Positions 1 to 8,215 are shown, counted from the first letter of the stretch. The stretch: DNA of 64,000 bases from JAEUJM01 sp041908445 (GCA_041908445.1 JAYRFK010000090.1:26565-90564); one strand, 5' to 3'. A program made the numbers and translations. The notes: generated by a model from the sequence alone, not told the origin.

Positions 1-123
1 GTCGTAGAGGCGCCCGAACGCGTCGGGGTCACCGCCGCGCAGGGCGAGGACGAGGCGCTCGTCCTCGGTGCGGTCGGCCGCCCGGGCCTCGTGCTTCGGG
101 CCGTCGTCGCCTGGGTCTGCCAT
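1..123 (-). CDS. ECF RNA polymerase sigma factor, N-terminal part (cut by window edge)
   Basis: Only the first 41 codons lie in the window. The start is an ATG at 123-121, preceded on the minus strand by a GAGGAG ribosome-binding site. After about 22 charged residues (MADPGDDGPKHEARAADRTE) the protein reads DERLVLALRGGDPDAFGRLYD, less one residue, which is the usual opening of region 2 of group 4 sigma-70 factors (core-polymerase binding). The gene faces a secreted-protein gene at 322, and the space between holds two inverted copies of one bipartite motif that look like ECF promoters. Autoregulation plus control of the neighbour is therefore likely (inference). Regions 2.3-4 lie outside the window, so the ECF group cannot be assigned. 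Confidence 0.75.
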   Translation of the reverse strand, partial: MADPGDDGPKHEARAADRTEDERLVLALRGGDPDAFGRLYD

Positions 124-166
124 GGGGATCTCCTCATCATGCTCCCGTTCCCTTCCTGGGTCACCG

Positions 167-197
167 GGCCTGACGGGACGGGGCTGTCGACGCTTAC
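167..197 (+). promoter_or_regulatory. Putative ECF-type promoter toward the secreted repeat protein
   Basis: CCTGACGGG (169-177), 13 bases, then CGCTTAC (191-197). The same two boxes with the same spacing occur inverted at 273-243, and both copies are centred on base 220. Transcription would begin near 205 and read into the gene at 322. Assignment to the ECF sigma encoded at 123-1 is inference from proximity. Confidence 0.5.
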
Positions 198-242
198 GCG
201 AGGGGGCGTCGGCGGCCCTCCGGGAATTCTCCCGCCGAGGGT

Positions 243-273
243 GTAAGCGCGCCGGGGGGTGCCCCGTCAGGCC
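243..273 (-). promoter_or_regulatory. Putative ECF-type promoter toward the sigma gene
   Basis: On the minus strand this reads CCTGACGGG (271-263), 13 bases, CGCTTAC (249-243), identical in boxes and spacing to the copy at 167-197. Transcription would start near 235 and run into the sigma gene at 123, so the two divergent leaders would overlap as antisense RNAs. Confidence 0.5.
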
Positions 274-321
274 GTCCGTACGAGCCGGAACCGCCGGTTC
301 GACGAGCCAAGGAGCACCGAC

Positions 322-690
322 ATGACCAGCACCCTCACCTCCCCCTTCACCAGCACCCTCACCACCACCCTCCGCCGCCTCGCCCTCGTGGGCGCCCTCG
401 GCGCCGGCCTGCTCGGCGTGGCCGCCCCGGCGGGCGCCGACCCCGTCCCCGCCGGCCCCGGCGACATCACCGCCTGCCCGCCCCACGTCGACTGCGGCGG
501 CCAGGACCTCCCGGACGGCCCCGACGACTTCACCGCCCCCGAGCCGGGCCCGACCGACCCCTTCGACGGTCCCGACGACGTCACCGCCCCCGAGCCCGGC
601 CCGACCGACCCGGGTGACGGCGGCGGCGTCGACCTGCCGGACGCCCCCGTCGGCGACGTGGTCGTGGCCAACCCGACCTTCACCGGCTGA
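322..690 (+). CDS. Small secreted Asp/Pro-rich repeat protein
   Basis: 122 residues starting at an ATG 7 bases after AAGGAG. Residues 1-39 form a Sec-type signal peptide: Thr/Ser-rich start, two arginines, a hydrophobic LALVGALGAGLLGVAA stretch and a likely cut after AGA. The mature part is acidic, with Cys51 and Cys58 and two tandem 17-residue repeats (DGPDDFTAPEPGPTDPF-type, residues 65-98). Nothing catalytic is visible. An upstream GTG at 259 would spoil the signal peptide and lacks a ribosome-binding site. The gene is divergent from the ECF sigma gene and preceded by a matching promoter motif, so it may be an envelope target of that sigma factor (inference). Family unknown. Confidence 0.7.
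   Translation: MTSTLTSPFTSTLTTTLRRLALVGALGAGLLGVAAPAGADPVPAGPGDITACPPHVDCGGQDLPDGPDDFTAPEPGPTDPFDGPDDVTAPEPGPTDPGDGGGVDLPDAPVGDVVVANPTFTG
514..615 (+). repeat. Two tandem 51-bp coding repeats
   Basis: Units 514-564 and 565-615 encode the two DGPDD(F/V)TAPEPGPTDP repeats of the secreted protein. Most differences between the units are synonymous. Confidence 0.8.
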
Positions 691-772
691 TCGCCGGACG
701 CACCGCCCGATGACCGCACCCCCGCCGGGCCGGCCCCTCGCCGGCCCGGCGGCCCGAGCCCCGGAGCCCGCC

Positions 773-1621
773 ATGACCCGCACCCCCACCGTCTCCCCCG
801 CCCCGTCCCCCACCGCCCGTCGGGGCCTCGGCTCGCGCCGCCGGTGCCGCCCGCTGGCCGCCGCCGCCCTGGGCCTCGCGCTGCTCGCCGGCTGCGCCGC
901 CGGCGGCCGGGCCGACCCCGCCGACCGGGCGGACGCGCCGACGACGACCGTCGCGGACCCGTCGGCCCCGAGCCCGGCCCCGGCGCCCACCACCACGACG
1001 GTGCCGCCCGCACCCGAGGCCGCGGTCCGCATCGCCCGGGCCGACGGCGCCCTCACCGTGCGGGCCGAGCCCGACGGCGCCGCCCCCGTGGTCACCGAGC
1101 TGCCCGCCACCACGGTGTTCGGCTCGCCCCGCGCCCTGCTCGTCGTCGACGACGCCGGCGAGTGGGTCGAGGTCCAGGTGCCCCAACGGCCCAACGGTGG
1201 CACCGGCTGGATCGAGCGCGACGCCGTCGAGCTCGTGGCCGGCGCCTACGAGGTGACGGTCCGCCGCGCCGACCACCGCCTCTCGGTGACCGACGCCGAG
1301 ACCGGCGCCGTGGTCCTCGAGACGCCGGTGGCGGTGGGCGCGCCCGACGCCCCCACGCCCACGGGCACCTTCGCGGTCGTCGACCGGCTCCAGACCCCCG
1401 ACCCCGGCGGCGCCTACGGGCCCTTCGCGCTGGGCCTCGGCGGGTTCTCCGAGACGCTGTCGGAGTTCGGCGGCGGCAACGGTCAGATCGCCATCCACGG
1501 CACCGACGACCCGACCAGCATCGGCCGCGACGTGTCCCACGGCTGCATCCGGGTCCCGAACGAGGTCGTCCTGCAGCTCGCCGACCTCCTGCCCCTGGGG
1601 ACCCCGGTGACGATCACCTGA
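773..1621 (+). CDS. L,D-transpeptidase lipoprotein (YkuD domain)
   Basis: 282 residues. The ATG at 773 follows GGAG by 6 bases and opens a signal sequence with a twin-Arg-like RRGLGSRRRCR patch, a hydrophobic core and the lipobox LLAGC, so the mature protein should be lipid-anchored outside the membrane. A Pro/Ala/Thr linker leads to an SH3-like segment (about residues 85-160) and a C-terminal YkuD domain with IAIHGTDD and SHGCIR, whose Cys258 is the expected nucleophile. Enzymes of this family form 3-3 cross-links in peptidoglycan or anchor proteins to it. Longer in-frame starts upstream (614) overlap the preceding gene and are rejected. The gene lies 82 bases after the secreted protein and could be co-transcribed. 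Confidence 0.9.
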   Translation: MTRTPTVSPAPSPTARRGLGSRRRCRPLAAAALGLALLAGCAAGGRADPADRADAPTTTVADPSAPSPAPAPTTTTVPPAPEAAVRIARADGALTVRAEPDGAAPVVTELPATTVFGSPRALLVVDDAGEWVEVQVPQRPNGGTGWIERDAVELVAGAYEVTVRRADHRLSVTDAETGAVVLETPVAVGAPDAPTPTGTFAVVDRLQTPDPGGAYGPFALGLGGFSETLSEFGGGNGQIAIHGTDDPTSIGRDVSHGCIRVPNEVVLQLADLLPLGTPVTIT

Positions 1622-1680
1622 GCCGTCCGCCTAGCCGGCCGTGACCCGGCCGGCGGGGCGGCGGGTGGGACGAGGCGGGT

Positions 1681-2463
1681 TCAGCCCAGGAGGTGGCGGG
1701 CGAGGAACCAGACCGCGAACGCCACGAGCAGCACCCCGAAGGCGGTGCGCAGGCGGTCGACCGGCAGGCCCCGGACCACCCGGGGGCCGAGGGCCGCGCC
1801 GGGGATGAACCCGATGGCGAAGGCGCCGGCGACCGACCAGACGATGTCCCCCACCACGATGTGGGTGATCAGGGTCGGCACGGTGAGGACCGCGGCGACC
1901 ACCAGGCTGGTCCCGGTGGCCTCGGTCATCTCGAAGCCGAGCAGCACGAGGAAGAGCGGCACGAGCAGGAAGCCACCGCCGTTGGCGAGCAGGCCCGCCG
2001 TGAAGCCGACGAGCACCGCCAGGCCGACGACGAGGGGCGCGTTGTCCCGGCGCTCGGCGGCCCGGGCGGCCGAGGCCGGCGAGACCGGGCGCAGGATGCG
2101 CAGGCCGACCACGACGAGGATGACGCCCGACGCCACGATGAGGGGCCCGCCGCCGACCCAGCGACTGGCGAGCGAGCCGAACACCGCCGCGGGGGCGCCG
2201 CCGAGCAGGGCCCATCGGGCCACGGTCCAGTCGACCCGCTCGTCCCGCGAGTACTGCAGGGCGCCGATGGCGGAGCCCGGCAGCATGGCCGCCAGGGGGG
2301 CGGTCACCGCGGCCAGCCCGGGGACGCCGATCACCGCGAGCACGGGGGTGGCGAACGCCGAGCCCACCCCGAACATCCCGTACAGCACGCCCACGGCGAG
2401 GCCGGCGACGAGGATCTCGGGGAGCAGGTCGGTCACGGGTCCAGCAGACCACCGGCCTGTCAT
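1681..2463 (-). CDS. TauE/SafE family permease (sulfite exporter-like)
   Basis: 260 residues. The N-terminus has the family pattern LLPEILVAGLAVGVLYGMFG, roughly eight hydrophobic helices follow, and a second half-repeat contains GFTAGLLANGGGFLLVPLF. TauE/SafE proteins are membrane carriers linked to sulfite, sulfoacetate or other anion export; the substrate here cannot be read. The start is an ATG at 2463, with an alternative GTG at 2436 that begins directly at the first helix. It is divergent from a LysR-type regulator, and a perfect LysR box lies between the starts, so the regulator probably controls this gene in response to the exported anion (inference). Confidence 0.85.
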   Translation of the reverse strand: MTGRWSAGPVTDLLPEILVAGLAVGVLYGMFGVGSAFATPVLAVIGVPGLAAVTAPLAAMLPGSAIGALQYSRDERVDWTVARWALLGGAPAAVFGSLASRWVGGGPLIVASGVILVVVGLRILRPVSPASAARAAERRDNAPLVVGLAVLVGFTAGLLANGGGFLLVPLFLVLLGFEMTEATGTSLVVAAVLTVPTLITHIVVGDIVWSVAGAFAIGFIPGAALGPRVVRGLPVDRLRTAFGVLLVAFAVWFLARHLLG

Positions 2464-2493
2464 CGATACAACCACCACATGAGCATGGAACCC

Positions 2494-2508
2494 ATAGGCT
2501 CTGCCTAT
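2494..2508. promoter_or_regulatory. LysR-type operator, ATAGGC-N3-GCCTAT
   Basis: A perfect 6-3-6 inverted repeat containing the LTTR signature T-N11-A (T2495, A2507). It ends one base before the chosen ATG of the regulator gene and lies 31 bases upstream of the divergent permease start, fitting autoregulation plus control of the permease. Confidence 0.65.
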
Positions 2509-3393
2509 ATGGAGTTCCACCAGCTCGCCGCCGTGGTCGCCGTCGCCGAGCACGGGGGCTTCAGCGCGGCCGCCGCCGCCCTCGGCCTCTCCCAGCCCTC
2601 GGTGTCCCAGGCGGTGCGCGCCCTCGAGCGCGAGCTCGGCACCCCGCTGTTCGATCGTGGGCCGGGGGGGACGCGTCCGTCCGCGGCCGGCGAGGCCCTC
2701 CTCGGGCCGGCCCGCCAGGCGCTCCACGACCGGGACCTGGCCCGCGACGCGGTGGCGGAGGTGGCCGGTCTGCTGGCGGGCACGCTCGACCTCGGCTGCA
2801 TCCCCACCGTGGCCGCCGACCTCGTGACCCCGGTCGTCGGGGCGCTGCGCCGGCGCCACCCGGGCGTGACCATCCGCATCGGCGAGCCCGCCCCGGAGGA
2901 GACCATCGCCGAGCTCGTCCGCGATGGGCGGTGGGAGGTCGGGTTCGGGGTCGTCCCCGTCGACGACCCCACCCTGGTGACCGTCACCCTCGGCCGCCAG
3001 GACCTCGTGGCGGTGCTGTCCCGGGGCCACGCCGCCTCGCACGCGAGCGACGGGCGCATCTCGGTCGGCGCCCTGGCCGACCTGCCCCTCGTGACCGCGC
3101 CGCCCACCACCGCCTCGTACCGCCAACTGGAGGAGGCGCTGGCGACCCGGGGGCGCACGCTCCACCCCGCGGTGGCGACCATCCACCGCGACACCATCGT
3201 TCCGCTGGTCCGGGCCGGCGCCGGTGCCGCGGTGGTGCCCCGGCTCGTGGCCGAGAGCGGCCCGTCCGCGGGGGTCGCCGTCGTGGAGATCGACCCGCCC
3301 ATCCGCCGCCGCGTGGGCCTCGTGCACCGCGACGGGGTGCTGTCGCCCGCGGCCCGGGCCTGTGTCGACCTGGCCCGCGAGCTGCTCGGCTGA
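2509..3393 (+). CDS. LysR-family transcriptional regulator
   Basis: 294 residues. The start at 2509 (MEFHQLAAVVAVAEHGGFS) matches the usual LysR N-terminus. ATGs at 2479 and 2485 are in frame but would translate the operator. The winged helix-turn-helix spans residues 3-60 (FSAAAAALGLSQPSVSQAVR), and the C-terminal effector-binding domain starts near residue 90 (LDLGCIPTVAADLVTPVV). It is divergent from the TauE/SafE permease. The LTTR box just before the start codon points to negative autoregulation. The inducer is unknown. Confidence 0.9.
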   Translation: MEFHQLAAVVAVAEHGGFSAAAAALGLSQPSVSQAVRALERELGTPLFDRGPGGTRPSAAGEALLGPARQALHDRDLARDAVAEVAGLLAGTLDLGCIPTVAADLVTPVVGALRRRHPGVTIRIGEPAPEETIAELVRDGRWEVGFGVVPVDDPTLVTVTLGRQDLVAVLSRGHAASHASDGRISVGALADLPLVTAPPTTASYRQLEEALATRGRTLHPAVATIHRDTIVPLVRAGAGAAVVPRLVAESGPSAGVAVVEIDPPIRRRVGLVHRDGVLSPAARACVDLARELLG

Positions 3394-3405
3394 GGCGGGA
3401 GGGCC

Positions 3406-5274
3406 TCAGCCCACCTCGACGGGGTCGCCCTCCGGGCGCTCGACGGCCACGCCGTTGGCCTCGGCCCACGCCGCGGTGAAGGCCATGCGCTCGGCGGCCG
3501 GCGGGTGCGTCGCCTGGAGGCGGCGCAACAGGCTCGGGTCGAGGTCGGCCAGGTTCTTGACGTGGAGGCGCCGCTGCATGTCGAGCATGACCTGGGGCTC
3601 CTGCAGCAACTCGAGGGCCTCGAGGTCGGCCTGGCGCTCGAACGCACGGGACACCCACCCGGAGACCAGGCCGGTGACGAGGAAGCCGGCCTGCACGCCG
3701 AACAGCAGGATCGGCAGGGCGGCCGGGTTGCCGATGGCGGGAACCGCGCCGTCGGTGGCGATGCCGGCCTGCTGGAACAGCCAGTCCCAGCTCGACAGCA
3801 CCTTCAGGAACCCGAAGACGAAGAACGACAGCACCGCGGCGAGGGGGATCTGGCGACGCAGGTGGTGGAGGCGCCAGTGGCCGATCTCGTGGGCCACGAC
3901 CTGCTCGACGACCGGTGCGGGGTGGTCGAGGAGCGTGTCGAAGAGCACGACCCGGCGGGTGGCCCCGAGGCCGGCGACGTAGGCATTGTCCCGGCGGGAG
4001 CGCTTGCTCTCGTCGGCCACGAAGGCCCCGCTGATGTCGACGCCGGCCCGGCCCGCAACGGCGTCGATCCGCTGGGACAGCTCGCCCTCCTCCAGCGGCG
4101 TGAACTTGTTGAAGATCGGGGCGATCACGATCGGGAAGAGGAACCCGATCCCGATGCTGAACACGAGCACCAGCAGCCAGCCGAGCAGCCACCAGTGCTC
4201 CGTGGTGCGGATCACCCAGTAGAGCGGCACCAGCAGCACGGTGTTCATCACGAGACCGAGCACCAGGCTCTTGACCTGGTCCCCCACGAAGCCCTTGGTG
4301 GTCTGGGTGGAGAGGCCCCACTCCCTGTCGTGCTTGAGGTCGACCCAGGCGTCGAGGGCCGGGTTGTAGAGCAGCGAGACCAGCTCGAGCGCGACGACCA
4401 TCACGAACAGCTGGGCCACCCAGTTGGTGACGTCGAGGGCGTCGAGGAGCTTCGGGCCCACGTCGGCGAACACGAACACCACGAGGACCAGCGCGGTGAG
4501 CGAGCCCCGGAGCACCCGGAGCTTGGCCAGTGGGCGCTGGTAGTCCCGCGCCCGCTGGAGCTCGTCGCCCGAGAACCAGTCGGCGGGGTCGTTGGCCATG
4601 GGCCGGTAGGTCGCCAGCGCCGCGCCGGCGGTGGGCACCGCGAGGGCCGGCTCGGGCGCGACCCACGGCGCGGCGGCGCCCTCGGGCGACGGCGGGGTGT
4701 CGGGCGCGGCGGCGTGCTCGGGCAGCGGAGGCTCCTCGGTGGTGGCGACGGTCTCGGTCGCGGTCTCGACCGTCTCGGTGGTCTCGACCATCTCGGTGGT
4801 CGAGACGGCGGCGGTCGCGGCCCGCCGACCGGCCACGAAGGTGGCCAGGACGTCGGCGTCGTAGGGGTAGCTGAGCAGCCCGGTGGCCACGTCGGGTGCG
4901 AGCCAGCGCACCTCGTCGACCTCGCGGTTGGGGGTGAACGTGCCCTGCGGCTCGGTCATCTCGAAGTAGTGGACGATCTTGTCCCGGCCCTTGGCGTCGA
5001 GGTAGCGGGTGGTGCCGATCTCGGCGCCGAGCACGCCGGTGAGGCCGGTCTCCTCCTCGACCTCGCGCCGGGCGCAGGTCTCGTCGTCCTCGCCCGGCTC
5101 GTGCTTGCCCTTGGGCAGCGACCAGTCGTCGTACTTGGGCCGGTGCACGACGAGCACCTCGAGGTCGTCCGGCCCGGCCGCGCCACCGGCGTCACCGGCA
5201 GGTCGCCACACGACGCAGCCCGCCGCGGTGACCTGGGGGCGCGCGTCGTCGGCCCCGGGGCCCTTCGCGCTCAC
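3406..5274 (-). CDS. Fusion of Nudix hydrolase and M48 (Ste24-like) membrane protease
   Basis: 622 residues in one uninterrupted frame. Residues 1-150 form a MutT-like Nudix domain with a perfect Nudix box (G56 to L78, GX5EX7REVEEETGL). A Thr/Glu/Val then Pro/Ala-rich linker follows (about 155-225). The rest is a Ste24/CAAX-type M48 protease: several membrane helices, NAYVAGLGATRRVVLFD, zinc motif HEIGH (H462, E463, H466) and a downstream FERQADLEA supplying the third ligand. The GTG start overlaps the ppk1 stop as GTGA, implying coupled translation. An ATG at 4599 could give a protease-only product, but no stop separates the halves. In mycobacteria a MutT1-type Nudix protein sits beside ppk1; the protease half is what is unusual here. 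A sequencing frameshift is the main alternative. Confidence 0.85.
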   Translation of the reverse strand: MSAKGPGADDARPQVTAAGCVVWRPAGDAGGAAGPDDLEVLVVHRPKYDDWSLPKGKHEPGEDDETCARREVEEETGLTGVLGAEIGTTRYLDAKGRDKIVHYFEMTEPQGTFTPNREVDEVRWLAPDVATGLLSYPYDADVLATFVAGRRAATAAVSTTEMVETTETVETATETVATTEEPPLPEHAAAPDTPPSPEGAAAPWVAPEPALAVPTAGAALATYRPMANDPADWFSGDELQRARDYQRPLAKLRVLRGSLTALVLVVFVFADVGPKLLDALDVTNWVAQLFVMVVALELVSLLYNPALDAWVDLKHDREWGLSTQTTKGFVGDQVKSLVLGLVMNTVLLVPLYWVIRTTEHWWLLGWLLVLVFSIGIGFLFPIVIAPIFNKFTPLEEGELSQRIDAVAGRAGVDISGAFVADESKRSRRDNAYVAGLGATRRVVLFDTLLDHPAPVVEQVVAHEIGHWRLHHLRRQIPLAAVLSFFVFGFLKVLSSWDWLFQQAGIATDGAVPAIGNPAALPILLFGVQAGFLVTGLVSGWVSRAFERQADLEALELLQEPQVMLDMQRRLHVKNLADLDPSLLRRLQATHPPAAERMAFTAAWAEANGVAVERPEGDPVEVG

Positions 5275-7373
5275 GACGGCAGCTCGCGCCGGCCGACGCG
5301 GTCGACCGCCAACTCCTGGAGGCGGTCCTGGAGATTGCGCACCCCACCGGCGGGCGGGCGGGTCCAGCGGCCGTCGGGGCCGAGGGTCCACGCCAGGCGG
5401 TCGTCGGTGAGGGCCAGGTGCAGCACCTCCTCCAGGCGAGCCTGGAGCGAGGGGTCGAGCACCGGCACGAGCGCCTCGACCCGACGGTCGAGGTTGCGGG
5501 GCATGAGGTCGGCCGAGCCCATGTAGTGGCGGGGCCGCGAGGGCCCGGCGCCGTTGGCGAAGCGGTAGATGCGGGAGTGCTCGAGGTAGCGCCCCACGAT
5601 CGAGCGCACCCGGATGTTCTCGGAGAGGCCCGGCACCCCGGGCACGAGGCAGCAGATGCCCCGCACGATCAGGTCGATCTGCACCCCGGCCTGCGAGGCC
5701 TCGTAGAGCAGGTCGATCATGTCGGCGTCGGCGAGGCTGTTGAGCTTGAACACGATCCGGCCGCCGCCCGGCGCGGCCATCTCGTTGCGGATCAGGTCGC
5801 CGATGCCGCTGCGCAGCGCGGTCGGCGCCACCAGCAGGCGGTGGTACTGGACGTTGCGGCCGTACCCCGTCAGGAAGTTGAACAGCTGGGTGAGGTCGGA
5901 GCCGAGCTGCGGGTCGGCGCTGAGCAGGCCGAGGTCCTCGTAGAGGCGGGCGGTCTTCGAGTTGTAGTTGCCGGTGCCGACGTGGCAGTACCGGTGCATC
6001 CCGTCGGCCTCCTCGCGCACGACGAGGGCGGTCTTGGTGTGGATCTTCAGCCCCACGAGGCCGTAGACGACGTGGACGCCCGCCTCCTCGAGCCGCTTGG
6101 CCCACACGATGTTGGCCTGCTCGTCGAACCGGGCCTTCAGCTCGACGAGGGCGGCGACCTGCTTGCCCCGCTCGGCGGCCCGGATCAGCGACCCGATGAT
6201 CGGGCTGTCGCCGGAGGTGCGGTACAGCGTCAGCTTGATGGCCTGGACCTGGGGGTCGATCGACGCCTGGCGGATGAACTCCTCCACCGAGCTGGTGAAC
6301 GAGGAGTACGGGTGGTGGACGAGGACGTCGCCCTTCTTCAGCTCCTCGAAGAGGTTGACCGGCTCGTCGTCGACGCTGGCCAGGCGGGGCTCGGTGACCG
6401 CGACCCAGGGCGGGTCCTTCAGATCGGGGCGATCCAGGGCGTGCACCGCCCAGAGGCCGCTCAGGTCGAGGGGGCCCACGTGCTCGTAGACGTCCTCCTC
6501 GTCGAGGTCGAGCTCGCTGATCAGCAGCGCCCGGGTGTCCGGCGACATCGAGGCCGCGATCTCCAGGCGGACGGCGCCGCCGAACCGGCGGCGCCGCAGC
6601 TCCATCTCGACCGCGGCGAGCAGGTCGTCGGCCTCCTCCTCCTCGAGGGTGAGGTCGGCGTTGCGGGTCACGCGGAAGGGCTCGTGGCCGTCCACGACCA
6701 TGCCGGGGAAGAGCAGCTCGAGGTGGGCGGCGATCACCTGCTCGAGCGGCACGAAGCGCTCGCCGTCGGGCATGACGACGAACCGGGGCAGCAGGCTCGG
6801 CACCTTGACCCGGGCGAAGCGGGACTCGGCGGTGAGCGGGTTGCGCACCATCACGGCGAGGTTGAGCGACAGGTCCGAGATGTAGGGGAAGGGGTGGCCC
6901 GGGTCGACCGCCAGCGGGGTCAGGACGGGGAAGATGTGGTCCTCGAACACCTCGACGAGGTACTTGCGGTCGTCCTCGTCGAGCTCGTCCCACCGGGAGA
7001 AGGTGATGCCCTCGGCGGACAGGGCGGGCGCGACGACGTCGAGGAAGATCCGCTCGCAGCGCTGGGTGAGCTCGTCGACGACGTCGCGGATCTCGAGGAG
7101 CTGCTGGGCCGGCGTGCGCCCGTCCGGGGTCGTGGCGGTGAGCCCCGCGGCCACCTGGTCCTTCAGGCCGGCCACGCGGACCTGGAAGAACTCGTCGAGG
7201 TTCTGGGCGAAGATGGCGAGGAACTTGGCCCGTTCGAGCAGCGGGACCCGCTCGTCCTCGGCCTGGGCCAGCACCCGGGCGTTGAAGTCGAGCCACGAGA
7301 GCTCGCGGTTGAGGAAGCGCCCCGGGCCCTGGGGATCGGCCTCGACGGGGTCGTCGGTCAGGTCCAGGGCCAC
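5271..7373 (-). CDS. ppk1: Polyphosphate kinase 1
   Basis: 700 residues, the usual length. PPK1 transfers the gamma phosphate of ATP to polyphosphate, reversibly. Seen here: FLNRELSWLDFNARVL and AQNLDEFFQVRVAG at the N-terminus; the phosphorylated histidine motif HVGTGNYN with H464; and the second conserved histidine region GRYLEHSRIYRF. The GTG at 7373 is chosen because a TACGCT -10 element lies 6 bases upstream and no ribosome-binding site is present, suggesting a leaderless mRNA. The stop overlaps the Nudix-M48 gene by 4 bases. Polyphosphate made here could interact with the downstream Nudix domain, since several Nudix enzymes act on polyphosphates or diadenosine polyphosphates (inference). 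Confidence 0.97.
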   Translation of the reverse strand: MALDLTDDPVEADPQGPGRFLNRELSWLDFNARVLAQAEDERVPLLERAKFLAIFAQNLDEFFQVRVAGLKDQVAAGLTATTPDGRTPAQQLLEIRDVVDELTQRCERIFLDVVAPALSAEGITFSRWDELDEDDRKYLVEVFEDHIFPVLTPLAVDPGHPFPYISDLSLNLAVMVRNPLTAESRFARVKVPSLLPRFVVMPDGERFVPLEQVIAAHLELLFPGMVVDGHEPFRVTRNADLTLEEEEADDLLAAVEMELRRRRFGGAVRLEIAASMSPDTRALLISELDLDEEDVYEHVGPLDLSGLWAVHALDRPDLKDPPWVAVTEPRLASVDDEPVNLFEELKKGDVLVHHPYSSFTSSVEEFIRQASIDPQVQAIKLTLYRTSGDSPIIGSLIRAAERGKQVAALVELKARFDEQANIVWAKRLEEAGVHVVYGLVGLKIHTKTALVVREEADGMHRYCHVGTGNYNSKTARLYEDLGLLSADPQLGSDLTQLFNFLTGYGRNVQYHRLLVAPTALRSGIGDLIRNEMAAPGGGRIVFKLNSLADADMIDLLYEASQAGVQIDLIVRGICCLVPGVPGLSENIRVRSIVGRYLEHSRIYRFANGAGPSRPRHYMGSADLMPRNLDRRVEALVPVLDPSLQARLEEVLHLALTDDRLAWTLGPDGRWTRPPAGGVRNLQDRLQELAVDRVGRRELPS

Positions 7374-7379
7374 GGCGAC

Positions 7380-7385
7380 AGCGTA
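7380..7385 (-). promoter_or_regulatory. -10 element TACGCT of ppk1
   Basis: TACGCT on the minus strand, 6 bases before the GTG of ppk1; consistent with leaderless transcription. Confidence 0.5.
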
Positions 7386-7426
7386 CCGACCGGTCCGCAC
7401 GGCCCGGGGCCGGGGGCGACGCCGAA

Positions 7427-7432
7427 TAGGGT
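7427..7432 (+). promoter_or_regulatory. -10 element TAGGGT of the methyltransferase gene
   Basis: TAGGGT, 6 bases before the GTG at 7439, with no Shine-Dalgarno sequence. It lies 42 bases from the ppk1 -10 element on the other strand. Confidence 0.5.
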
Positions 7433-7438
7433 CGGGCG

Positions 7439-8215
7439 GTGCCCGAACCGGCGGACGAGCCCCGCGTGCTGCGGCCCGAGCTGCGCACCCTGCGCCCGAA
7501 GGGCCGCCTGTTGGCCCAGCCGGGCCCGGGCGACTGGGTCGCGGTCGGTGACCACTGGCTCGACCGCCTGCAGCGGTGGGCGGCGCTCGGCCCCCACGAC
7601 CGGGTGCTCGAGGTCGGCTGCGGGCCGGGCCGCAGCGCACTCGCCCTCGGCACCTTCCTCGACGACGGCGGCTACGAGGGGATCGACGTCGACAAGCGGG
7701 TGATCCGGTGGTGCCGGCGCCACGTGACGCCGCGCTGGCCCGACGGCCGCTTCACCCACGTGGACGTCTGGAACGGCTCCTACAACCGGCGGGGGAAGAT
7801 CGCCCCGGAGGACTTCGCCTTCCCCTTCCCCGACGGGTCGTTCGACGTCGCCTTCGCCACCTCGGTGTTCACCCACATGCTCGAGGCCGACGTGCGCCGC
7901 TACCTCGACGAGGCCCGGCGGGTCCTGCGCCCCGGTGGCCACCTGCTCGCCACGTTCTTCCTCGTCGGCGAGGCCGCCCTCGCCGCCGGGCCGGGGGACT
8001 GGGACATCGCCTTCACCCGTGCAGAAGACGCCACCTGGCTCCTGCGCCACGACGCCCCGGAGAAGGCGGTCGCCTTCGACGAGGCGGCGGTGCGCGCCTG
8101 GGTCGCCGGCGCCGGCCTCGAGCTCGTCGAGGTCCACCCGGGCGAGTGGATCCGCCCCGGCGGCGGCGAGAGCTACGACTACCAGGACACCGTGATCGCC
8201 CGCCGCCCCGGCTGA
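7439..8215 (+). CDS. Class I SAM-dependent methyltransferase
   Basis: 258 residues with a GTG start. The Rossmann methyltransferase fold is clear: motif I DRVLEVGCGPGRSALALG, the acidic residue of motif II in GYEGIDVDK, FDVAFATSVFTHML, and the post-motif segment RRVLRPGGHLLATFFLV. The N-terminal part (ELRTLRPKGRL) is not diagnostic. The substrate is not predictable. It is divergent from ppk1, with a 65-base intergenic region carrying both -10 elements. No operon partner. Confidence 0.85.
   Translation: MPEPADEPRVLRPELRTLRPKGRLLAQPGPGDWVAVGDHWLDRLQRWAALGPHDRVLEVGCGPGRSALALGTFLDDGGYEGIDVDKRVIRWCRRHVTPRWPDGRFTHVDVWNGSYNRRGKIAPEDFAFPFPDGSFDVAFATSVFTHMLEADVRRYLDEARRVLRPGGHLLATFFLVGEAALAAGPGDWDIAFTRAEDATWLLRHDAPEKAVAFDEAAVRAWVAGAGLELVEVHPGEWIRPGGGESYDYQDTVIARRPG

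Noticed and set aside
5418..7703. Long open frame on the plus strand opposite ppk1
   Set aside because: It is the antisense shadow of a clearly coding gene; in GC-rich DNA such frames stay open because stop codons are rare. No domain or start signal supports it.
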